From: a virus
IMG/VR virus record: IMGVR_UViG_3300030108_001292
Span: 1-22,863 of that record
Direction: 5' to 3' (one strand)
Length of the DNA stretch: 22,863 nucleotides
Notes under the pieces: model-generated
Told to the model about the DNA's origin: nothing
The model's input: the letters and a program-made list of their open reading frames with translations, nothing else
The model's database searches: none
Made by a program: the position numbers and the translations under genes
Part shown: piece after piece, positions 1 through 7,506 of the stretch
Layout: the number at the start of each line of letters is the position of its first letter
Numbering within the stretch: the first letter of the stretch is position 1

Positions 1-2156
1 GCTATTTGATTTGGTTTTACTTTGTAAACTGTGCCATCTGTAACATCCTCTAAAATTAGTAAGTCATTAGATGTATCTACAGTAACACTTGAACCATCCG
101 TTAAGTTAGATGGGTCAACTGTTAATGATACTGCACCAGTTGCTGCACCTCCAGCTAAACCAGAGTTACTTGCAGTATTAACAGCAGTTATATCACCAAC
201 ATCTGGAGCAGATATTTCTATAGTTCCATCTCCATTTGTTATTGTTACACCTGTACCTGCTGTAAGTGTTGCTACTGCTGGACCAGATGTACCACCAATA
301 AGTAGCTCACCATTTGCATCCATAGCAACAGCAGCTAATGTATCTGTTCCAGAATCTTGTGTAATAATTACAGACTTGTCTGCAAAAGATGTTGCTCCTG
401 TACCACCACTTGCTACAGCTAATGTTGCAGATAATCCTGCTGCTGTTCCAGATGTATTCTGATTACCTGCTGAATTAACACCTGGTAAATCAATATTACC
501 CGTACCATCAAAAGATACACCACCAATATTTCTTGCAGTTTGTAAAGCTGTTGCAGTAGCTGCATTACCAGTTGTAGAACCAGATGTTCCAGAAACATTA
601 CCTGTAACATTACCTGTAAGATTTGCTGTAATACTAGAAGGAAGTCCTATTGTAACTGTATCTGTAGCACTTACTGCTACTTCTACTTCATTAGAAGTAC
701 CACTAAATGTTATTGTGTTGCCATCACTAATTGTTTGTGATGTAGAACCATCTGATATTGTAAAGCTGTTCATATTACCAACACCAGTACCAGACAAGAA
801 TGCACTTCTAGTTTGTTTTTTTAGACCACTAGCTGTGTCATCATAAATAATAATTAAATCATTATTGTCAGCAGTTCCTTCGTTACTAAGATTAGGAATA
901 TCTACAGCAAAAGTGTTAGCAGATAAACTAAGTCCAGAACCTGCAACATTACCACTTGTATTTATTGATATAACAGAATCTCCACCCATATTTGAGTGTG
1001 ATGAGCAGTAATAATAAAGATTATCAGCAGTAGCAGCATTGACAACTATTTGTGTATAACCACCAGTAGAACCTGCAGAACCTGCAATCGTAACTCCTGT
1101 AGTATATGCAGAACCAGAGTTGTGTGTACCATTTTTAGTTGTAGATAATCTAAGTGGATGTCCAGAGTTTGTGTTATCTGATTGGTCAAATCTATAAGTT
1201 ACTCCTGGAACAAGTTGTATGTTAGCTGTAAGTTCTCCATCTAAATAATATCTATTACCAGAACCTGGATTAGCTACTGTAACGGCAAACTCTACTATTG
1301 CTGTATTGTTTTCTAAGTTTATAGTTTTGTTTGTAAGTGTTTGTGTGTCATCTAAATCAACTACTGTAGCATCAGATACAGCAGTATTTAATTGTGCCAG
1401 TGTTGTTGTTAGTGTATTGTTTGCTAAATTTATAGACTTGTTTGTAAGTGTATCTGTAGAGCTTTCAGTAACCACTGTAGAATCTACTGCGATACTAATT
1501 TCATTACCACTTGCTGATGTATCTATACCTGTTCCACCTGCAATATCTAATGTTTCAGAATCTAAATCTATAGATATTGGTCCACCACTGTCAGCAGTAA
1601 CATCTAAATCTTCTGCTGTTATTTGTGTATCTACATAACTTTTAACTGCTTTTGCTGAAGGTAATGTTGTATCTGTACCAGCAGTAGATGATAAGTCTGT
1701 ATCTAATACACCAGCCTTTAAGTTATCTACTTCTAAATTAGATATTGTATTGTTATCTGCATCTATAGTTTTGTTTGTAAAAGTTGTTGTAGAAGTAGCA
1801 GAAGGCACTGCATCTATTCTGTCATTTAAATCTTCTATGTGTTGTTGTAATGGCGACATACGCACAACTGAACCAGATGCGTGTGATAAACCAGAAGTTG
1901 CAGCAGAACCTGTTAGATATCTTTTATTTATATTGTCTAAAGTAAGTGTTTTTGTACCAGCATTTATAGATGTAACAAGTACAACTTCTCTATTTGTTGC
2001 ACTATCTGGATTTAAAACTAAATAACAAGGCGCTGTAAGTGTGTTTGATGCAGAATCAACGACAGAGTTTACTGTCATAGTTAAATCTGATGCACCAATA
2101 GTACCTGTTAAAGTTGTTTCAAACGCATTTAATAAGTTAGTTTCTTGTGCTGTCAT
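1..2156 (-). CDS. Tail fibre / receptor-binding protein with cupredoxin-like insert (partial at left edge)
   Basis: This frame is open for 718 codons from an ATG at 2156 and still open at the window edge, so the C-terminus is missing. It starts one base after the stop of the preceding tail gene. The N-terminal ~115 residues (MTAQETNLLN...) end in a short helical stretch (LQQHIEDLNDRID) and probably form the virion-attachment part. Residues 125-290 hold three LTNKTI-type repeats. Residues 289-396 look like a cupredoxin fold with His333, Cys384, His387 and Met390. The rest is Gly/Ser/Thr/Asn-rich beta-repeat sequence (LTGNVTGNVSG, IGGVSFDGTGNIDLPGVN, VASGGTGATSF) typical of marine phage fibres. 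It should bind the host surface. Base composition matches its neighbours. Fibre identity is inferred from repeat style and last place in the tail module; the exact receptor is unknown. Confidence 0.85.
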   Translation of the reverse strand, partial: MTAQETNLLNAFETTLTGTIGASDLTMTVNSVVDSASNTLTAPCYLVLNPDSATNREVVLVTSINAGTKTLTLDNINKRYLTGSAATSGLSHASGSVVRMSPLQQHIEDLNDRIDAVPSATSTTTFTNKTIDADNNTISNLEVDNLKAGVLDTDLSSTAGTDTTLPSAKAVKSYVDTQITAEDLDVTADSGGPISIDLDSETLDIAGGTGIDTSASGNEISIAVDSTVVTESSTDTLTNKSINLANNTLTTTLAQLNTAVSDATVVDLDDTQTLTNKTINLENNTAIVEFAVTVANPGSGNRYYLDGELTANIQLVPGVTYRFDQSDNTNSGHPLRLSTTKNGTHNSGSAYTTGVTIAGSAGSTGGYTQIVVNAATADNLYYYCSSHSNMGGDSVISINTSGNVAGSGLSLSANTFAVDIPNLSNEGTADNNDLIIIYDDTASGLKKQTRSAFLSGTGVGNMNSFTISDGSTSQTISDGNTITFSGTSNEVEVAVSATDTVTIGLPSSITANLTGNVTGNVSGTSGSTTGNAATATALQTARNIGGVSFDGTGNIDLPGVNSAGNQNTSGTAAGLSATLAVASGGTGATSFADKSVIITQDSGTDTLAAVAMDANGELLIGGTSGPAVATLTAGTGVTITNGDGTIEISAPDVGDITAVNTASNSGLAGGAATGAVSLTVDPSNLTDGSSVTVDTSNDLLILEDVTDGTVYKVKPNQI
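968..1292 (-). other. Cupredoxin-like domain encoded inside the tail fibre gene
   Basis: Residues 289-396 of the fibre form a compact, less repetitive block between fibre repeats. It contains RYYLDGEL, then SGHPLRLS with His333, a glycine-rich stretch, and finally YYYCSSHSNMGGD with Cys384, His387 and Met390. One upstream His plus C-x2-H-x2-M near the domain end is the type-1 copper ligand pattern; the C-x2-H-x2-M spacing is that of amicyanin. Whether copper is bound is inference, since the fold may be used only structurally. Confidence 0.65.
1302..1787 (-). repeat. Three LTNKTI(N/D)xxNNT repeats in the fibre shaft
   Basis: Three copies lie at about 1746-1787 (FTNKTIDADNNT), 1413-1457 (LTNKSINLANNT) and 1302-1347 (LTNKTINLENNT). 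The NNT triplets are at residues 135, 246 and 283, spaced 111 and 37 codons, so the larger gap is exactly three times the smaller. The motif is familiar from marine phage fibres and suggests a repeating trimeric beta shaft. The two expected intermediate copies are not recognisable, so the exact periodicity may be chance. Confidence 0.7.
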
Positions 2157-2157
2157 T

Positions 2158-4074
2158 CTATCCTAATCTACCTACTCCTAATAGTTCTATACCTAATCCT
2201 ACTCCAGAACTTGAAGTTTGTATTACTTTGCTACCTCTAAATCTTACTAAACAATACATGGTCACAGAACCTCTTGGAGATATTTCTTCAATAGGACTGC
2301 TGACATTTTCTATTATACCTCTTAATAACGTATCTGGTCTGAATATCTCTAGCTGTACGTTCTTACCCTCTTTGTTTCTTAATGCTTGATACACTAAATC
2401 ACCTTGACCTTTTACTTGTAATGCTTTTCTAAATGGTCGTTCTACCTGGTCAGATATATTTATTGGCATATCAACTACTAAGTCATTTACCAACTGGAAT
2501 CCTCTAATTGCAAAGGACAACATTTCTGGTGATTGTGAAGTATCGTCTGTATTTATCTCTATTTTTCCTGCTATCCATCTACCATCAACAAGTGTCATAA
2601 CTTCTTCGTCACCACCTGTACCAGAAAATATTGATACTTGTTCTCTCCATGTAGCAGCTGTTGGGTTATTAATATCTGCAGCAATTGTAGAAGTAAACAA
2701 TTTTACAGAACCAGAACTTACAACATTGGTATTTAATTTTGCACCTACCCACTGTTTTTTCTCTGATGTAAAGAAATCAGCTAAAGCTGTAATTACATAA
2801 CCTGTAGATACATAAGTTGTTTGTTCTCTGTATAAACCACCAGTAGCAACTGTTGCAAATAATCTATCAGAAAATACAGATATTCCTTCTACTATTCCAC
2901 CTTCTGCAAACTCTATATCTCTTGCTATACCACCAGTTGGTAAATAATATCTCCAAAGATTTGTAACAGTGGCTGAATCTTTTATACCTGTAAAAATACT
3001 ATCTCTTGTAGAAATTATTTTATAAGGTGCCTGGTCTATAGTTGTATCTCCATCACCCCATTGTTTTATAAGCTGTGCATTTATTAACACGTATAAACTA
3101 TTAGCATTTGTAATCTCTGCCCTATACAATCTACCTATTTTGCCACTAGCTGTGTTTTGATATGTACCATAAAATATAAATCCTTGTGCTGCATCTATAG
3201 CATTAGGTACTTCACCTTCTATAAATGTTTGACCTTTAAGTGTTAATGATGATGATTCATCGGTAAAAGAATATATATATCCATCTGATGCTGCACCTAA
3301 TACAACAGCACCACCATCTGCTAGGTCAGTCCACTCTGTACCAGTAGGTAATGTTTTCATTGTTGTTGGTGAACTTCCACTTGTTACCTGGTATAAATCA
3401 CCAGAAGTATCACTAGCTACAATCCTACCCTTCATGGACCAAATCTTACTAAAAGTTTTTGTACTATTAAATGAAGAGTATGTGCTAGCAGCTGTTCTTT
3501 TATAAATTACACCATTTGCAACAAGATATAATTGTGTGCCTAATACAGCCATTCCTGTTATAGCATTACCTGCACTTGGTGCAGTTTCTGATGTAACAGT
3601 TACAGATGCAGCTGTTGGTGTATCTATTCTTTTAAGAACATCACTATCTGCAAAAAATATAGAGCCACCTAATTCTTCCATGTACAAATTAGAGTTAGAA
3701 GAACTAGATAGTTCTGTTGTATCGTGTAACAAAGATATATTGTATTCTTGTCCTACTTCTTTACCACTAAATACATCAACACCTTTACTATCCCAGAACC
3801 TTTGAAAATCTGTATCAGCTGCATTTCTTCTATGTGCTTTATCTAAACCACTACCACCAGCAAAATCTGTCCTGGAATAAATCTGACCAAATTCTTGTTG
3901 GAAATCTTCTGGTGTTTCTGATGTTTGTATAGCTTGGGCCTGTAACGGTGCTGTATTTATTGTCATTTGTCTGTCTGGTGCAACAGCAAAACGCAAGAAT
4001 AAATCGTCTAGGTTAGCCTCAAAACCTTGTGATTCTGGTGCAGATGTATTGCTAGGTGAAGGTAATACAGACAT
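2158..4074 (-). CDS. Propeller-like tail protein (tail nozzle / hub candidate)
   Basis: This is a 638-residue protein starting at an ATG whose A is shared with the upstream TAA (TAATG overlap), which suggests translational coupling. Residues ~85-120 contain the segment SGLDKAHRRNAADTDFQRFW, of a type I recall from other phage tail proteins. Residues ~130-430 hold repeated short strands such as LYLVANGVIYKRT, IVASDTSGDLYQV, VLGAASDGYIYSF, RLFATVATGGLYRE, which resemble the blades of a beta-propeller. The C-terminal third is a separate beta-rich region. Its place between the adaptor and the fibre fits a tail tube/nozzle protein analogous to T7 gp12, but no clear homology is visible. No signal peptide or membrane segment is seen. 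Confidence 0.65.
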   Translation of the reverse strand: MSVLPSPSNTSAPESQGFEANLDDLFLRFAVAPDRQMTINTAPLQAQAIQTSETPEDFQQEFGQIYSRTDFAGGSGLDKAHRRNAADTDFQRFWDSKGVDVFSGKEVGQEYNISLLHDTTELSSSSNSNLYMEELGGSIFFADSDVLKRIDTPTAASVTVTSETAPSAGNAITGMAVLGTQLYLVANGVIYKRTAASTYSSFNSTKTFSKIWSMKGRIVASDTSGDLYQVTSGSSPTTMKTLPTGTEWTDLADGGAVVLGAASDGYIYSFTDESSSLTLKGQTFIEGEVPNAIDAAQGFIFYGTYQNTASGKIGRLYRAEITNANSLYVLINAQLIKQWGDGDTTIDQAPYKIISTRDSIFTGIKDSATVTNLWRYYLPTGGIARDIEFAEGGIVEGISVFSDRLFATVATGGLYREQTTYVSTGYVITALADFFTSEKKQWVGAKLNTNVVSSGSVKLFTSTIAADINNPTAATWREQVSIFSGTGGDEEVMTLVDGRWIAGKIEINTDDTSQSPEMLSFAIRGFQLVNDLVVDMPINISDQVERPFRKALQVKGQGDLVYQALRNKEGKNVQLEIFRPDTLLRGIIENVSSPIEEISPRGSVTMYCLVRFRGSKVIQTSSSGVGLGIELLGVGRLG

Positions 4075-4979
4075 TATGCACTATAGTTAATGTTCATTAT
4101 TGATACTGGTGCAGGATATAGAGAACGTAGATTGCCTCTTGCCTCATCTATCAGTAATGACCTAAGTCTAAGTAGTGCATTCCTTAATCTCTCTCCAGAA
4201 CCTACTGGGTAATTTTCTGCAGCTAATTTTTCTGTAATAAATTCTTGTGTTGTAGCATCAATATCAGTTGCACCTACAATATCTGCAACAGCACCTACCA
4301 TAACAATTTGATGGTATTCATCTTCTAATAAACAAGTTGTAGCTAAATCATCTGTTTCAGCACTTGGTCCAACAAATTTTCTTTTGATAACTAAATGTAC
4401 AGTTCTTCCGTTTGTTGTGTTATAAAACTGTACTGCTGTATTTGTAGATGATGGTGGGAAGTCTTTTAGTAATTCTATACCAGCAGATGTGTATTTGTCA
4501 CCATCTGAATTTTGTACATAAGAAGTTAAGACCTCTACTGTTGATGCTGGAACTTCTTGATATGTTGTATTTGCAGTTACGTTTGTAGTAGTTACATTAT
4601 ATAAAGATGGATAAAGTCTAACAATATTGTCAAACACAGCATCAAAAACACTTTTTCTTGGGAATGTTGGATTAATAAATATATTTGCTTTATCACTATG
4701 AGTAGCAGCTGTAGTACCAGCATATCCTCTAGCAACTGTCAATGTTCTAGTAGAAGTGTTAGCTGCTGTAACTAACATAATCTCCTGGTCAACTTCTACT
4801 AAAGCACCATTACCTAATAAGTTTTCTTCTTCTGATGAAAATAGACCAGATTCATAAGTTATAGTTGTACCTGTAGTATCAGATACTGCTCCATCTAAAC
4901 GAGAAAAAGCAGATAAATCATCTGGCTTGTTTAAAAAATCTCTATAAATTCTATCTATAAGTGTGCTTACTGCTGCCAT
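4074..4979 (-). CDS. Head-tail adaptor / connector protein
   Basis: This 301-residue protein follows the major capsid gene and precedes the propeller-like tail gene, the usual place of an adaptor ring protein (compare T7 gp11). The start is the ATG at 4979, preceded by AGGAATAT as ribosome binding site. It begins with a helical segment (STLIDRIYRDFLNKPDD). Residues ~30-110 are beta-rich with a turn-containing LTVARGYAGTTAATHSDKA, common in phage baseplate and adaptor proteins. The C-terminal third is helical (EDEYHQIVMVGAVADIVG, ERLRNALLRLRSLLIDEARG), as expected for a protein docking on the portal. The role is inferred from position and architecture, not from a signature motif. Confidence 0.6.
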   Translation of the reverse strand: MAAVSTLIDRIYRDFLNKPDDLSAFSRLDGAVSDTTGTTITYESGLFSSEEENLLGNGALVEVDQEIMLVTAANTSTRTLTVARGYAGTTAATHSDKANIFINPTFPRKSVFDAVFDNIVRLYPSLYNVTTTNVTANTTYQEVPASTVEVLTSYVQNSDGDKYTSAGIELLKDFPPSSTNTAVQFYNTTNGRTVHLVIKRKFVGPSAETDDLATTCLLEDEYHQIVMVGAVADIVGATDIDATTQEFITEKLAAENYPVGSGERLRNALLRLRSLLIDEARGNLRSLYPAPVSIMNINYSA

Positions 4980-4994
4980 ATATTCCTATGTTAC

Positions 4995-5022
4995 TAGAGG
5001 GAGAAGTATTTATCTCCCTCTA
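4995..5022 (-). promoter_or_regulatory. Perfect 10-bp GA/CT hairpin just downstream of the capsid gene
   Basis: TAGAGGGAGA (4995-5004) pairs perfectly with TCTCCCTCTA (5013-5022) across an 8-base loop. It lies in the only gap between the capsid gene and the adaptor gene. In the minus-strand RNA it is followed by AGTAACATAGGA, so there is no U-tract and it is not a standard terminator. It more probably blocks 3'-exonucleases and stabilises capsid mRNA, or marks a processing site. Confidence 0.55.
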
Positions 5023-5046
5023 ATAAATATACTATCTAATTCCTAA

Positions 5047-5985
5047 TTAGGAAGTAGATGTACTGTGAATATTACCGTGGAACTGTTCTGGTCCATAGTT
5101 CAATCCAACTTCACCATAAAGTTGGAAATTGTACGCAGCACCAGTTTGTGCCAATGGCTCCACAAAGAAATGTCCTTTTCCTGGAATATCCAAGAAAACT
5201 GGTTTCATATAAGCCATATCAACAATTAATACTTGTGATGCTGGAATTTGTCTAGCATACTGTATTCCGATTTCACCGAAGTCGGTTTCAATTGTTGTAA
5301 TATTTACACCACCGATGTTTCTATCTCTTGGCGCTAATGCCAATGCAGATGAGAACAAGGAAGATATTTTTTGTTTGTTAAAAGCATTTGCAAATAACAC
5401 TGGTTGCTCAAATGGCGCACCATTGTCTGCCATGCTCTTTAAACAAGCATCAATATCTGCTTGTGTTAAAGCATCTCCTCCAGCATTTATCTTGTTAGTT
5501 GTAAGTGCTGCTCCAAGACCTCTGGTCTTACGGGCAGTAGATACATCTGTATCAGCTTGATATGTGCCTTGGAAGAATGAGAACTCAATATCTCTAGCAG
5601 CTCTTTTCATAGCTAGGTCTAGTTGGAAAGCAAGTTCGTCTTGAACTGGTTGATTTCCAAGTATTGATTCTCCACTTATGTTGCCAGTAGCAGCTTGTTT
5701 TGTGTAGGAAACTTGTACACCGTATTGCATAATTTGTGTAACGTTTACTACTTGACTTCTGGTCCTTGCAGCATAAGAAGGGTCTGCTCCCTCAACAGCT
5801 ACTGTTTGTGCAGCTGCTGCATTGTCAACAGTTTGCCAAGTAAATTGTTTGGATTTACTGGAAACTCCTCCAGTCATTCCACCCATCATAGAAAGCAAAG
5901 GGGTATCACTTGGGGTGATATTGAATAATTCACCTACGAAATTAGGTAAATCATAAGTATCGCCCATTCCTGTAATTGCACCCAT
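5047..5985 (-). CDS. Major capsid protein, SU10-like (HK97 fold)
   Basis: A 312-residue protein with the N-terminal pattern of the SU10-type capsid family (DUF5309, as I recall it): DLPNFVGELFNITPSDTPLL, then a KSKQFTWQTV segment, VEGADPSYAARTRSQVVNVTQI, and a long helix with LDLAMKRAARDIEFSFFQG. It would form the icosahedral shell. The ATG at 5985 is preceded by a strong AAAAAGGAGAAACCAAC ribosome binding site, consistent with high expression. The scaffold-like gene lies 19 bases upstream and a stable hairpin follows. No N-terminal prodomain or separate prohead protease gene is evident, which matches use of a separate scaffold. Confidence in capsid identity is high; assignment to the SU10 branch is from memory of the family. 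Confidence 0.85.
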   Translation of the reverse strand: MGAITGMGDTYDLPNFVGELFNITPSDTPLLSMMGGMTGGVSSKSKQFTWQTVDNAAAAQTVAVEGADPSYAARTRSQVVNVTQIMQYGVQVSYTKQAATGNISGESILGNQPVQDELAFQLDLAMKRAARDIEFSFFQGTYQADTDVSTARKTRGLGAALTTNKINAGGDALTQADIDACLKSMADNGAPFEQPVLFANAFNKQKISSLFSSALALAPRDRNIGGVNITTIETDFGEIGIQYARQIPASQVLIVDMAYMKPVFLDIPGKGHFFVEPLAQTGAAYNFQLYGEVGLNYGPEQFHGNIHSTSTS

Positions 5986-6004
5986 GTTGGTTTCTCCTTT
6001 TTAC

Positions 6005-6478
6005 TTAATTAATGTTTAACTGTTTTTTCAATTGTTCTGTTTTGAGATTAGAACTTGTTGTCCAATCACCATCGGCTTGCGCTTGCGCTATTTGGTCATC
6101 TAAAGCAACTGGTTCTACAGGTATTGAATCGTCAATCATAGCATCCAAATTTTGTTGACTACTAACTACTCTTGCTTTTTGTGCATCTTCTGGTCCAGGT
6201 TCGGTAGGACTTTCTGAGGTCCATCCGTATTGTTCCTGGGCAAATTGCTGTATAGCATCAGCTTTTAGTTCGCCTTTGTACAAATCTTTTAATGCTTTAC
6301 CCTGCCCAGATTCTGGGTCAAAGCCAGCATCTTTGATAGCAGAATCCATCTTTACAGACTTATATTCTTTTTCTACTACTTCAAGTTCTTTAACTCGCTC
6401 TCGCAAGTTCTTGATAGCATTACTATCTTCTTGTACTTTTTCTTCTTCTATGTTTTCCATATTTTCTTCATTTACCAT
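6005..6478 (-). CDS. Scaffolding protein candidate
   Basis: This 157-residue, highly charged protein is encoded directly upstream of the major capsid gene, the classic scaffold position. Residues ~1-50 are Glu/Lys-rich and strongly predicted as coiled coil (NLRERVKELEVVEKEYKSVK). The middle contains GFDPESGQGKALKDLYKGEL and a tryptophan segment QEQYGWTSE. A Gln/Ala-rich tail ends in a basic helix (SNLKTEQLKKQLNIN), as in scaffold C-termini that touch the capsid subunit. The ATG at 6478 has an AGGAG box six bases upstream. It would be an internal assembly chaperone that exits or is degraded on maturation. No catalytic motif is seen, so it is not a protease. Confidence 0.75.
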   Translation of the reverse strand: MVNEENMENIEEEKVQEDSNAIKNLRERVKELEVVEKEYKSVKMDSAIKDAGFDPESGQGKALKDLYKGELKADAIQQFAQEQYGWTSESPTEPGPEDAQKARVVSSQQNLDAMIDDSIPVEPVALDDQIAQAQADGDWTTSSNLKTEQLKKQLNIN

Positions 6479-6793
6479 TTTTTTCTCCTACTCCAAGTAT
6501 TACTAAAACTCCATCATCCTTGGGAATATGACGGGATAGGCGACAAAATTAAATTAACAACAATGAGAATTGCCAGCCACTTCTGACTATTGAATACAGG
6601 GAATTTGATACACAATTCACACCCCGAGGTGAATCGGAAGTTGTAGCATCCATTTATATTCGCAGACGTCCACAATGCGATAATTTTATTATAACCTATA
6701 AAAATAAAATAGTGGGTTTTTACACCCACTATTTTTAGTACGTAATCACGAAAGGAAGGTATATCTTTTCTGTTGCCAGAAAAGTAATCCAAT
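6479..6793 (-). promoter_or_regulatory. Long structured leader upstream of the scaffold-capsid genes
   Basis: About 310 bases without a convincing gene. Read as minus-strand RNA from a start near 6793 it contains, in order: an 8-bp stem with GCAA tetraloop (6784-6765); a 12-bp terminator-type hairpin followed by ATTTTTAT (6735-6706); an 8-bp hairpin CGATTCAC/GTGAATTG (6636-6613) extended by GATGC/GTATC (6650-6607), with a competing CCGA/TCGG stem; and a 5-bp GTCAG/CTGGC hairpin (6587-6572). The AGGAG of the scaffold gene follows. The order suggests an attenuated or switch-like 5' leader, but function is inferred only. Confidence 0.4.
6706..6735. terminator. Bidirectional rho-independent terminator hairpin
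   Basis: AAAATAGTGGGT (6706-6717) pairs with ACCCACTATTTT (6724-6735) in 12 perfect base pairs with a 6-base loop. On the minus strand the stem is followed by ATTTTTAT and on the plus strand by T then A. It could stop leftward transcripts entering the scaffold-capsid genes, or act as an attenuator inside their leader. Confidence 0.75.
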
Positions 6794-6799
6794 GAACTA

Positions 6800-6828
6800 A
6801 TTATAAACAACTTTTAAAATTTTCTTAA
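6800..6828 (-). promoter_or_regulatory. Leftward sigma70-type promoter candidate for scaffold and capsid
   Basis: On the minus strand TTAAGA (6828-6823, 4 of 6 consensus) is separated by 17 bases from a perfect TATAAT (6805-6800). A very A/T-rich tract upstream (6829-6850) could serve as an UP element. Transcription would begin near 6793, ahead of the terminator-like hairpin. A second bare TATAAT (6693-6688) lies downstream but has no recognisable -35. Confidence 0.45.
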
Positions 6829-6893
6829 AAAAAATTTAATTTTTTTTTTGAGCCTATAAACATTACGTTTATTTTGTAAAAACACTTAATATC

Positions 6894-6924
6894 TTATGTT
6901 TTTCATGATATTCAAAAAACATAA
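6894..6924. repeat. Operator-like inverted repeat beside the rightward promoter
   Basis: TTATGTTTTT (6894-6903) and AAAAACATAA (6915-6924) are perfect 10-base arms around an 11-base spacer. The right arm ends one base before the -35 box of the rightward promoter, a good place for a repressor or activator site. A smaller inverted repeat, ATAAAC/GTTTAT, sits at 6856-6872. Confidence 0.4.
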
Positions 6925-6925
6925 T

Positions 6926-6954
6926 GTGGCATAAGTACACAGATGTGGTATAAT
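6926..6954 (+). promoter_or_regulatory. Rightward extended -10 promoter for the two-gene cassette
   Basis: GTGGCA (6926-6931) is 17 bases from a perfect TATAAT (6949-6954) preceded by TG at the extended -10 position. The predicted start is near 6961, and the first cassette gene begins at 6983 after an AAAGGAAGG ribosome binding site. Confidence 0.65.
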
Positions 6955-6982
6955 GAATTGTAAGCTAAAGGAAGGATTACAA

Positions 6983-7108
6983 ATGTACGGAGCATTTGAA
7001 TCAGAAGAAGAGTACGAAGAGTACGTTAAAAACGGTGACTGGTTTATAGATACTCAATCACCAGATTACTGGAAACAATTAATAGACGATGCGAAGGGAG
7101 ATAAGTAA
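6983..7108 (+). CDS. Small acidic protein of unknown function (cassette gene 1)
   Basis: A 41-residue product (MYGAFESEEEYEEYVKNGD...) that I do not recognise. It is strongly acidic, with seven Glu or Asp in the first 20 residues, and rich in Tyr and Trp. The ATG has AAAGGAAGG seven bases upstream and a good promoter 30 bases upstream. Its TAA overlaps the ATG of the next gene (TAATG), so the two are likely translated together. Size and charge would suit an inhibitor that binds a host or phage protein, or a nucleic-acid mimic, but this is speculation. It is read opposite to the structural operon around it. Confidence 0.7.
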   Translation: MYGAFESEEEYEEYVKNGDWFIDTQSPDYWKQLIDDAKGDK

Positions 7109-7500
7109 TGAGTGAATTTGTAGAAATAGATAGAAGTGACATAGCAAAAAATGAATTGCTAAAGAACGGCACTGAAACATCAGTAAGAGATAATACCCAT
7201 TTTATTCTAGGAGATAAACTAGAAACAATCTGGTGGAAACAAATTAATCATGAAGAGATGACAACTGGAGAAGTTGATAGTGGTTATCAAATTGATTTTG
7301 TTGACGGAACACAACTAAAGTTATCTACTTTACAACTGTTCAGCATTATTAATGATTATGAACTTACAAATATTGAAACAAAACGTTGGACATTACACGA
7401 GATTAATAAAGATACTTGGAAGGGAACTATACGGGACCAAGTAGTGTATAAAAATCTTAATGATGAAAAAGTTTACGAAAAAATAAAAGAACAAGTATAA
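7108..7500 (+). CDS. Conserved-looking hypothetical protein (cassette gene 2)
   Basis: A 130-residue soluble protein of mixed alpha/beta character that I cannot assign. The ATG overlaps the stop of the 41-residue gene and has AAGGGAG seven bases upstream. It has no Cys, no membrane segment and no signal peptide. Strand-like segments (HFILGDKLETIWWKQI, YQIDFVDGTQLKLS) are followed by a charged C-terminal part (WTLHEINKDTW, KVYEKIKEQV). It ends seven bases before an intrinsic terminator and converges with the minus-strand gene ending at 7552. A self-contained promoter-genes-terminator unit inside a structural operon is the layout of a phage moron, often expressed independently and affecting the host. 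Confidence 0.8.
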   Translation: MSEFVEIDRSDIAKNELLKNGTETSVRDNTHFILGDKLETIWWKQINHEEMTTGEVDSGYQIDFVDGTQLKLSTLQLFSIINDYELTNIETKRWTLHEINKDTWKGTIRDQVVYKNLNDEKVYEKIKEQV

Positions 7501-7506
7501 TAATCT

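Noticed and set aside
31-2025. Several plus-strand frames of 90-143 codons opposite the tail fibre
   Set aside because: They mirror the Thr/Ser/Val-rich repeats of the fibre and have no ribosome binding sites.
6607-6650. Self-cleaving ribozyme (hammerhead) in the capsid leader
   Set aside because: The conserved CUGAUGA and GAAA core elements are not present on either strand.
6514-6810. 98-codon minus-strand frame upstream of the scaffold gene
   Set aside because: It contains the perfect 12-bp terminator hairpin and several other inverted repeats, has no ribosome binding site, and would start upstream of the predicted transcription start.
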